This document shows, in pieces, positions 55,888-64,000 of a stretch of DNA of 64,000 nt. This DNA comes from Tremella fuciformis. Its lineage: Eukaryota; Basidiomycota; Tremellomycetes; Tremellales; Tremellaceae. The stretch is taken from contig CP136491.1 in assembly GCA_032768795.1 (NCBI GenBank), positions 2,480,001-2,544,000 on the forward strand, in the 5' to 3' direction. The notes below the pieces were generated by a model. It was not told where the DNA came from. It worked only from the letters and a program-made list of their open reading frames with translations, and ran no database searches. The translations under genes and the position numbers were made by a program. Within the stretch, counting starts at the first letter, position 1. Every line of letters begins with the position of its first letter.

Positions 55888-58458
55888 TCAGATAAGGATT
55901 TCCCAGTCGGGCTGAATGTCCTGCTCGTCCACCCAGACAACCTCGTACTCATCCTCGCCATCTCGGCGGCAGAGCGAGCCGTCGTCACCGGTCTCGGTAG
56001 CCGTCTCGGCGGAGACGGTGCTGGAAGCGGTGACCGCGTCACCGGCGGAGGAAGTGACGGGATCTGATGCGGCTGAGGTGGCAGCGGAAGCAGTGCTAGA
56101 GGCGGTGACAGAAGAGGTCATGGCAGAGCTGGAGGCCGCGATGCTCGAAGATGAGGACTCAGCGGAGGGGGAAGCTGAGGTGACGGTGGAAGCCGCTACG
56201 GACGAAGAAGAGGACGCGGCCGTAGACGAAGAAGAGGGAGCCGAGGAGGTCATGGTGATGTTCACCGTGGTCCAGTCGGTCTCGTAGATGGTCTCAACGC
56301 CAGTATCGTTCTCAGTCACACTCCCCGTGGCAGATGGGGCGGATGTAATGGACGAGTCGGAGGCGGAGCTGGAAGATGAAGCTGTGGCACTAGCGGACGG
56401 CGTTGCACTGTCCGTCGCAGTGGCGGACGACGAGTCCCAGTCGGAGACCGTAGAGCTCGAGGTTGCCTCGCTGGCCGAGGGCGAGCTGTCGGAGGCGGAA
56501 GCGGTCTGCGTGGATGTGTCCGGGGATCCTCCTGTTATCGAAGTGGACGAAGACGTAGGGGCGGCTGTGAGTTCAGACGAGGACGACGCCACAGCAGTCG
56601 GGTCAGACGAAATGGTCGCAGAGGAAGGGGTGGCAGATGCGGATTCACTCGGGCCGACAGAAGCCGACACGGAGCTGTTCGACCCAGGGATGCTGTAGCC
56701 TGGAGGGTAGCCGTGGGTCACGCCAAGGCTCCCGTTACCAGCTGGGGTGGTCGAGTTGCCGGACACGGTGGCATTTGGCGGGTAAGGCGGGAGGACGCCG
56801 GTCGGAATGGCAGTGGGGACTCCGGTAATTGGCGCAGTCGCGTTGGCAAATATCGAGGTGGCATTGGAGGTCATTCCGCCTGTGGGGAACGACGCGTCGC
56901 TGCTCACGCCCGAAGAAGATGTAGCTGATGCGTTCGACGCCGAACCGGGGTAGTCCCCGAAGCTGCCAGAGGGTTGGGCAGAGGCGGACGCCGCGGCGGA
57001 CAGGGTGTACGATGCGGTGGGTCCCGCGTCGCCATACGAGCCCGATGGGAGTGCAGATCCCGAAGCCACCGCGGACGAGGCGGCTGCCGAAGAGAAGCTG
57101 GACGAAACGTCAGTCGAATAGGAAGTCTCGTCCGAAGGAGTGGTTTCAGAGCCGGTATGGCCAAAGCCGTGTCCTACAGGTCCAGTGTAGGTCGAAGAAG
57201 CAGTGACGGCGGATGATGTCACAGACGCGGTCGCAGAAGAGGAACCATCCTCCGAACCTCCAGTCACACTGGATGCCTCGGCCGAGGAGGTGTCGGACGA
57301 GCCAGAATTTGAATCCGAATCGTCAGATCCAGTGCCCGATGAGGTCGACGTGCTGCTCGACGAGTCTGTTGCTGACGCAGTCGCAGATGAAGCGGTAACA
57401 GAGGGAGTTGCGGTATCGGCGGAGCTAGAGGAGCCCTCGTCATCAGACGAAGACGATGAGCTCGACGAGTCGGAGTCTCCCGAGTGGTCAGAGCTCGACC
57501 CAGAGCTGCTGCTCCCGGTCGACTCGGCCGTCGCGGAGGAGGAAGTGCTGGTCGGTGTACCGCCCAGGTCAGCAGACACGGTGATGGGTCCCCCAGAATA
57601 GGGATTGGTGCTTGTTGTCGCGACGGACGTGGCGGTTGCTGTTGCCGCTGCGGAGGCCGGGCTGGACGTCACAGTGGAACCAGATGAAGAAGCGGTGGCA
57701 GAAGCGTAGTAGGTGGGAGAAGCTGTCGCTGTGCCGTCTGATCCGACTTGAATGATGTAGTCCCAGTGCCCATCGGCTTCCTGCGAGTCAGCTCACGCGT
57801 CCCGGTTCCTCCTTCAGCAAGCGGGGGCAGGGAGACAACGCACCTGCGTGGGGACCAGCACGACCTCAAGGGTCACGGTCGGCAACATTGTAGAGAGCAT
57901 ACTGTCCGCATAGCTCTCCGCAGCTTCCTTGATCTTCTCAGCCAAATATCCATCTCCGTAGCCGTCCTGCTCCTCGTCGCCATCCTCGCTGCTCACGCTG
58001 CCAGCATCATCGTCATCCCCATCTTCATCCGACGCCGATGCTGTCGCTGAGGCCGTCACGGCCGACGAGCTCGCAGAGCTGGTCGGCGAGTATTCGGTAT
58101 AGGTATAGGTATCATATGCCGTCGTGCTCGCCAGGAGCGCAGACACTTCCGATCCCGCTGGCTGGGAGATGTTCGCCACCGGGACCTTTGAAGCCGCGGC
58201 ATACGCTTCGGCTGGAGCGGTGGACGTTGCCACTGGAATCTCATCCAGGCTGCTCCCGCCACTGCTGCTTGCACTGCTGGTGGCCGGGTCCGTAGAGACT
58301 GCAGTGCTGCTAGCAGTCATCGAGATGGCCGACGACGTCTCGGCATCGTCTCGCTTGCCGTAAATGTGTCGAAAGTAGCCTCTGCGGGGCTTCATCGAGG
58401 GTATCGCCAGCGATCCCGAGGCCAGCAAGAGGGGAAGGAGAGTGTGCTGAGTGCGCAT
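55888..58458 (-). CDS. Secreted Ser/Thr-rich (mucin-like) protein
   Basis: From ATG 58456-58458 a signal peptide is clear (MRTQHTLLPLLLASGSLAIP), followed by KR dibasic processing-like sites. A conserved-looking block AEKIKEAAESYADSMLSTML then VTLEVVLVPTQ is spliced (GTGCGT donor, CTGACTCGCAG acceptor) to EADGHWDYIIQVGSDGTATA. Almost 550 residues of Ser/Thr/Ala-rich sequence with acidic patches follow, suited to heavy O-mannosylation. The end is unusual: LCRRDGEDEYEVVWVDEQDI then QPDWEILI, not a GPI-attachment hydrophobic tail. It is probably a secreted or wall-associated protein. Its biased codons create long acidic shadow frames on the other strand. Confidence 0.7.
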
Positions 58459-58895
58459 GTCGGCGTTGCTGTTGCTGCTAGCTGTCGAGGGGAAAAGAGG
58501 GTGGGCCACCTGGGCGAGAAGAGGATCGATGCCGGTCGTCAAGACTCGGACAGTCGGCGAGGGCTAGCCTACGAGAGGGAGAGGGGAGACGAGGAATGTC
58601 AGTGATAGATGAAAGAAGCAATGATCAGCACTGGTCGTAGGCTTCCAGCAAAATCAGTAGACCCAGTCGACGACCCGGTCGTGCGCCATCCAGCGATCCA
58701 TCGGTCCATCCATGAGCCGCGGCGCAGCCCAGGACCCGATGCCCCACGCATGTTGTCAGTCACTTGTCCAGCTAAGCTGTGGCGAGGGGGGAGGCAAAGT
58801 AGGATCTACATGAGATGGCTCGTCGGTTGGTGCGCAGGAGGAGAGATTAGATGACATTCGCAGGGTCAGCGGTGACGCCTGTGGCATCGCTCGAA
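58459..58895. promoter_or_regulatory. Upstream region of the Ser/Thr-rich gene
   Basis: 437 bp between the start codon and the 3' end of the inverted Helitron-like copy. No gene seen. Confidence 0.45.
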
Positions 58896-59578
58896 CTAGG
58901 TAGATCGTGCAGGAAAGTGCGCGATAGGGCGTAGCTCGTTATTTCAATTCTTTTTTAGCTCTGAATTTCTAATCAGGTATTCAAGTTATTGGTTCTCAGG
59001 CAATTTGGAAAACCTAATGCAATTCCTTGTTCTTTGGTTCCGTTAGACATGGGGGGGTGGGACACCCCCCCAAGACCCCCCCTTGCGCCTAGCGGCGCAG
59101 CCATCGCAGCCCTTACGGGTCAAGCATCCGGCAAAGCCGGATGTACTGTAGAACATTGATTAGTTGCAAGCTAAAGCACTTCATCAAGAGATGCGCAAGT
59201 GCTTGTTGGGCATGCTAGGCTGATCAGATGATCATAGGCATGCCAAGCTGGTCACAGGGGCTATGTCACAGCTGCCACCTGGCAAGCCTATTGCAGTCTT
59301 GTCAGACTTGCGCTATTGTAACCATTTTGGTGCAATGATAGGGCAGGGTATGGCAGTAGCTATGTAGGCGATTGGTTCTGCTACAGAGATCATTCCATGC
59401 ATCAGCCTCATGCATAGATCTTTATTCTCTGATGAAAGGCAATTTGGCAAGGACACAATGCATATTAGGATTGTGCTGATGAAATCAGAATGGCCGGAAT
59501 TTTCTTATTTAATTCCCCCATTTACCGTTTTCGTTCCAGGGACACCCGCAGAAATTCGCCCCGTAAGAGCTACGCTGA
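58896..59578 (-). mobile_element. Non-autonomous Helitron-like element, copy 3 (inverted)
   Basis: Reverse complement of copies 1 and 2, 683 bp, ending CTAG before T. Its 5' TC end is preceded by T rather than A, so the insertion dinucleotide reads TT. The CTAG end again points to a gene start, here the Ser/Thr-rich gene 437 bp away. Confidence 0.75.
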
Positions 59579-59783
59579 AAAGAGATGGCTGGTCGACAAG
59601 GGTTCGGGCGGACAATGCCGCTTTGCTTCTTCCAACGATCCCCCTGGGCGCCTGGGTCGCTGCGATGATTGCAGAGTCTCAGCCTAGACTAGCCAGCTGG
59701 GCTTTGTCGTCCGTCCATCGCAGCAAAATGAATTGACCTCGTCCGCAAGGGATGTCGATGTTTTATCGGCAAAAGTATTTTCC

Positions 59784-59891
59784 TGCGGCGGGGGCGATTC
59801 GAACGCCCGCGGACAATTGTCCATTGACAGGCCCCCGATTTCGGGAAAGAATGACTTGAGATCAACACGATAACCACTACGTGACCGCCGC
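59784..59891 (-). tRNA. tRNA-Leu (CAA) with intron
   Basis: The minus strand gives acceptor GCGGCGG/CCGCCGC, discriminator A, D arm with TAGTGGTTA, anticodon stem TTGAT/GTCAA and loop CT-CAA-G. After position 37 there is an intron of about 25 nt. The long class-II variable arm GGAC-AATT-GTCC and the T arm GGGCG-TTCGAAT-CGCCC settle leucine identity. Introns in tRNA-Leu(CAA) are widely conserved in eukaryotes. Confidence 0.9.
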
Positions 59892-60025
59892 GACAGCTCA
59901 ACCCTGAGGTTTTGCACTGATATGAAGCGTGATTACCACGTGGGCCCGTCTCGAAACCGTCTGAGTGCTGCCACAGCTCGCTTCATCGTCGCCAACTCTC
60001 TCAGCACAAGTCAAAGTCAAAAGAG

Positions 60026-60732
60026 ATGTTGTCGGCCGCTTCAAGCTCTCGGCTACAGCTTTGTGGTCTGCAGAACATCACACGACGAGGTGTAGTGCAT
60101 CATGCGCGACCAACCAGATTGCCGATCCTGCCGTCGCCGCATCAACCGAAAGCTCCTCGACCCACCGCTGGCACTTCGTCTCCTCACCCACCAGTCGCCG
60201 CGGAAGCAAGACCTTCAAGTCTTCGCTCCACCCTCCTAGATGGCACAAATCTCTCATTGCATCACGCTCCACCTCCCTCAGCGCCGACCTACACGACGGG
60301 TTCCGTACCCCCTCTATTGCAATGGCTTGGGGGAAAGAGCGTCAGTCTGACAGGTGAAGAAGTCGCCTCCAAGAGGCGAGAGAGGCAGTACCAGGGCACC
60401 GAGAGCATTGCGTGGTCCGAAGACGTGTTGGAGCGGATGAGGGAGATGAGAGCAGAGGGATTGTCGAGAAAAGCCATCGGCGAGAGGTGAGCGATTGTGC
60501 ATGCGCCCGTCCATATGAGCCTCTGATCATGTTTCTTCTACGTCCGTCTCGGGGCTGATCACCCAGTCTTGGACTCCCAGCAAATCAACATCACCTGATT
60601 GCTCGAGTGGCGCCTCTCAGCTCAGAGCAGGCAAAGTCAAAAGAAGCTGCATTCGAGGATCAGCAGGCGAAATGGGGTTTCAAGAAACGCCTAGAGCGGG
60701 CAAAGAGGGAGAGGCGGAAGGGATTCTGGTAG
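60026..60732 (+). CDS. Mitochondrial large-subunit ribosomal protein, mL58-like
   Basis: The N-terminus (MLSAASSSRLQLCGLQNITR then RGVVHHARPTR) is a mitochondrial presequence type. The core reads VLERMREMRAEGLSRKAIGE and is spliced in phase (GTGAGC donor, TCACCCAG acceptor) to SLGLPANQHHLIARVAPLSS. The end is FKKRLERAKRERRKGFW, a basic helix typical of mL58/MRPL20 proteins. The assignment rests on the pattern of an HTH-like 'RK-IGER-lgv' block followed by a C-terminal W-G-x-K-K-R helix. Another mitoribosomal protein is possible. Confidence 0.5.
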
Positions 60733-60887
60733 TCTCTATACACATATTGCACCCTTCGTGCCCTCCCATGCATGCACGAAGCCATCACTGCACTGGAAAC
60801 ACGATGAAGGACGGAAGCAAATTTGTGCCGCGTTGACCGAGACCGTCAGTGTCTTGTATCTTCCTCCGTCTGCGAATCAGTAGGAAC

Positions 60888-62065
60888 ATGAAGTGAGTCG
60901 TCGAGGTTCGTAGCGCGACCTCTCTAATCTCAGCGCGGTCAAAGAAATTGCTCGGATCAACCAGCGCGAGCTAGAGCTTGGGCTGGGCGAGAAGGGGAGC
61001 TGGCACGACGAATACCGAGGTGGGCTTTCCTCCTGTACCTGTATCAAGCCTGACAACAGATTCCGCCTATGTTTTCATTGGAGGCCTCAACTACGACCTG
61101 ACTGAAGGGGACGTGGTCACCATCTTCTCACAGTCAGTCCCTCTCGCCGCATGCACCGTCCGCTCATAGCAGATGGGGAGAAGTGGTGGATATCAACCTG
61201 CCTCGCGACAAGGAGTCGGGAAAGGCAAAAGGCTTCGGCTTCCTGATGTACGAAGATCAGCGCAGTACAGTACTGGCCGTGGACAACATGAATGGGGCGC
61301 AAGTACTGGGCCGAACAATCAGGGTGGACCATTGCAAGAAGTACAAGCAGGCCGGCACGAAGAACGAGGCCGGAGAACACATTGAACCGGAGGAGCCGAG
61401 CTACAACGTGATGCCTCCTCTACTGGAGGGTGAGCGTTGGTCTCCGACCGTATGATCTAGTGCTCACCGCAGACTCTGGAGACGAGTCGTCCGACTCCGA
61501 GCCAGCAGACGATCTGGATGAGGAAGACCCGATGGCGGCTTTCATCAGAGCAGAGAAGAAGAAGGAGAAGGCCCAGCGCAAAGCAATCACATCTCATGCG
61601 GGAGAGGGAGAATCGAAAGAAGAGAGAAGAGCGAGAAGGGACGCCAAAAGGGCACGAAAGGAGGAGAGGGACCGCAAAAGGAGAGACAAGCAACATCGCG
61701 CGGAAGCCAAGATCGACCAAAGTCGTAGATCACCTCATCGAGACGCGGTGCGGGAGGCGAGGGGCGATCGCCCAAATGACCGCAAACCTGCAGAGCGTCC
61801 GCGGGCGGGAGATGGGGAACGGCGGCGAGAGGACGAGCGGGCTCGCGAAAACCGATTCGCATCTCGCGAGGAACGATATGGCGAATCAGCACGTTTGAGG
61901 GAAACCCAAGACGACCGCCTCGGGGCCCGCAGTCCTGTCAGGGGCAGTAGAGATCGCTATAGCGAGAGAGATGACGCTCGAAGCGACTCGCGGTTCCGTT
62001 CCCAGCGAGACCACCCATATGCCTACGACGACGAGCGTGATTCACGGCGACGACCCCCACATTGA
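60888..62065 (+). CDS. IST3: Pre-mRNA splicing factor IST3/Snu17 (RBMX2), RES complex
   Basis: IST3 is the RRM subunit of the RES complex, which stabilises the activated spliceosome. The first coding exon is only five nucleotides (ATGAA), spliced to give [20 protein letters not shown] then SWHDEYR, the family start. The RRM follows: [20 protein letters not shown] (RNP2) and [20 protein letters not shown] (RNP1), [20 protein letters not shown]. After [10 protein letters not shown] comes a long acidic then Arg/Glu/Asp-rich tail (about 61470-62062), much longer than in S. cerevisiae and like RBMX2. Stop is at 62063-62065. Confidence 0.85.
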
Positions 62066-62837
62066 GCGATGCAAGTCAATCTTTCTCGCTTCCATGGCAT
62101 GAAGGCAACACTGTTCGCTGCTCGAGAAGATCAAATCCCGGTCATGAGATCTGGACAATCCTGAGCAAGCCTACAAACGCCTGCCCATGCGCCGCTTCGG
62201 CTCGTGGAACAACGATACTCAGAGTGGCGGTCAATCAACATGATTGTTTCCCGTCGGGATCGCAAACACAGATGCATCAACCTAACACCCCATTCCTAGT
62301 CGACTCTTGCTCATGGTACTGAATTCGGCGGGTCATCGTTTCGTCTGTCGAAACTCGCAAATCACACTATGACACACAGATTATCAATCCCCGAGCTTGG
62401 CAACTTTAGTTCTGCTTTCCGCGCGAAATCACTTTTCGGACGGGTGGAGACCTGCGCTGGCCGCTGCGCGAATTCCGATGACTCAATCCCGGTCTCGATG
62501 AGCGACTCGTGGACTCCATGGCCGGACAGCATTCTCGCCCGCTTCCAACTTTAGGCTCGCAATGCGCGCTGAGACAAGCACGATCTCGCTGTCCCGGGAG
62601 CAACGAGTCAGATGTTTGTGCGGTCGAATCCGCCCGACAAATGAATCGAAGGCAAGCAGCGCGAAGGCGATCGACTTGACGGCCCCCTTTGACAACGGAC
62701 CCCTTCAGAAGTCTCTGTCAGGCGAGCTGGTCTGAGTCTGAGCAAACTATTGACGACTTCTTTTCGTCGACAACAACAAGACATTCGCCTGTTCGCTTCT
62801 TCTTAAGATTTCAAAGCGGAACTCGCCACCAGAAGTC
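62066..62837. other. Intergenic, no gene seen
   Basis: 0.77 kb, relatively AT-rich, with a long upstream region for the gene at 62838. The pyrimidine-rich sequence just before 62838 fits a 5' leader. Confidence 0.45.
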
Positions 62838-64000
62838 ATGAGCTTTGGAGATATCAACGAAATCCGTGGGGAGGAGGCATGGATGTGCCCTACCACAACC
62901 TCAGCTCAGATCGGATGGCAACAACCGGGATTTGAGCCCCACCCTCAAATGGTGCGGTATGGGAATGTAGTTTGGGCTGATTTGGGGCAAGCCAAAGATC
63001 CACATAGCTACAATTCCGGCGAAGTCAGCTTGGCCAGACAAGCTCACGCTTCCGATGGAGAGTGGGAGGTCTACCCAGGCCTTTTCGAGACGCCAAGCAG
63101 GCCAGATGTTTCACCGACTATTGTGGACTCGCTGCATAGTGGACTTGCTTTGCCCTACCACGCCCCTCAAGGAGAAGGCTTTGCCACCATGGACCCCATG
63201 ATACCCGGGCTTTCTCAGCAAATGTCTCAGACCGTCTATAAGTCTTCACCCAGATTACGGGGAATACAACACGTTTTCAGTGGCGCAGCAATCAACGAGG
63301 CTTGACCTTCCTGAATCGTCCTCTTCGCCTGCAGTCAAGAACTCAGAGAACGCGCCGATGAGCTTGGAAATAGCGCAGTCACCACATGCTGGCTGGAATG
63401 TACCTCCTGCAGACATTCCAGCCAGCAAGGACATTTCCATACAGCAAGGATCCCGGCAACAAATAATGGTGCCAACACAATGGCTGACAGGGACTCGTGG
63501 AACCTCGCTGTGTGCGCGGCTCGGGTTGGACCTTGCGGGTAGCGGGAGTGTAGTCCCTTTGAACATTGCAGGTTCTTGTCATGAGCCCAGTTGTCGCACT
63601 CCGGGACAAAGCTCCGTTTGGCTTCCAAAGACGGATGCCCCTTCAAGCAGGTCTAGCTTTCGGTCCTCTAACGTCAAAGATTTCGCTTATCTTTGTTCAG
63701 ATCATCTACGCCGGGGTAGCTCGCAATGGAGGCGGGTCGACCGTTGTCGCTCTATCGGGTGCCAAAGACCTGGGTTACGAAGCGAAGTTTCTCAATTTGC
63801 TTGTGTCGTACATTATACTAAGTACAAAAGGAGTTCGCCCCACTCGGAAAAGAAGCCGAAGGATTTGCGCCGACTGCCAGTGCCAGCAAGTTGGCTCTCT
63901 GATGAAGCTGAGGAAGGGAAATTTGAGTCGATGCCAAATTTAAGCAAGTGCGCCGACCCATCCTGTACGGCGCTCGGTCACATGTACGGGAGTCTCGCGA
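62838..64000 (+). CDS. Unknown protein with C-x4-C / C-x2-H repeats, 3' end beyond the window
   Basis: The first exon starts MSFGDINEIRGEEAWMCPTT and is hydrophilic. A frame change near 63150-63255 implies an intron; CAT-A/GTGGAC to CACCCAG is phase-compatible. The following frame then stays open to the window end. It contains SCHEPSC ... YLCSDH, then RCRSIGC ... FACVVH, then KCADPSC at the edge. This is three units of C-x4-C followed by C-x2-H, suggesting a zinc-binding repeat. The spacing resembles EsV-1-7 repeats of algae and viruses, but that family is not established here. A Lys/Arg cluster (KYKRSSPHSEKKPKD) could be an NLS. Nuclear regulator is inference. Confidence 0.5.

Noticed and set aside
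55916..57601. Long acidic plus-strand ORFs (Glu/Val/Ala-rich) opposite the secreted protein
   Set aside because: They are shadows of Ser/Thr codon repeats on the minus strand and have no signal, domain or intron structure of their own.
59410..59736. ORF beginning MHRSLFSDERQFGKDTMHIR, present in all three Helitron-like copies
   Set aside because: Its first 56 codons are inside the element, antisense to its TC-to-CTAG orientation, and the rest differs at each site. Identical recent copies give no evidence of selection.

Overview
The window is nuclear DNA of a basidiomycete fungus, most likely a yeast-forming Agaricomycotina lineage such as Tremellomycetes. Genes sit on both strands at high density. 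Most are cut by many short introns with GTRNGY donors and CTRAY branch points close to the acceptor. Recognisable proteins are typically eukaryotic/fungal: CSN7, a BRD8-like NuA4 subunit, RNase H2 subunit B, GWT1, GAR1, SDH1, topoisomerase I, ARL5, MIM1/TOM13, a UFSP/ZUP1-type peptidase, FGAM synthase, SCYL1, a Zn2Cys6 regulator, an MFS carrier, IST3 and a mitoribosomal protein. Species-level assignment is not possible from reading alone. All intron-exon models were built by eye.

Layout. 1-2.6 kb: an edge fragment, an intron-bearing tRNA-Val and two tandem small membrane-protein copies. 2.8-22.8 kb: housekeeping genes (CSN7, BRD8, RNH2B, GWT1, GAR1, an alpha/beta hydrolase, two unknown genes, SDH1, TOP1). 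23.2-34.2 kb: ARL5 and MIM1, then a 5.9-kb DNA transposon (26297-32233), then the ZUP1-like gene. 34.4-44.2 kb: an unknown acidic protein, the 1.36-k-residue FGAM synthase and SCYL1, with a 520-bp miniature LTR element between the last two. 45.3-55.7 kb: Zn2Cys6 factor, MFS carrier, two SET-like paralogues and a GFA-domain protein. 55.9-64 kb: a Ser/Thr-rich secreted protein, tRNA-Leu, an mL58-like protein, IST3 and a Cys/His-repeat gene running off the end.

The main discovery candidate is the 26.3-32.2 kb element. It has 21-bp terminal inverted repeats (20/21 identical), flanked on both sides by the same 5-bp target duplication, GCATG. It encodes an alpha-kinase-like protein with N-terminal zinc clusters, an integrase-type (DDE) transposase and, on the opposite strand, a TET/JBP-like 2-oxoglutarate dioxygenase. 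A phase-compatible intron could fuse the kinase to the transposase. It inserted 2 bp before the apparent start codon of the ZUP1-like gene, inside what was a short divergent promoter shared with MIM1.

Three same-length, apparently identical 683-bp Helitron-like elements (5'-TC ... CTAG-3', terminal hairpin) lie at 23.2, 54.2 and 58.9 kb. Two of them end 35 and 37 bp before a start codon, so they probably supply promoter or leader sequence. The fourth insertion, a TRIM-like element with identical 134-bp LTRs and a GCAAG duplication, also lies in a divergent promoter. All these elements look recent, because copies or LTRs show no difference by eye.
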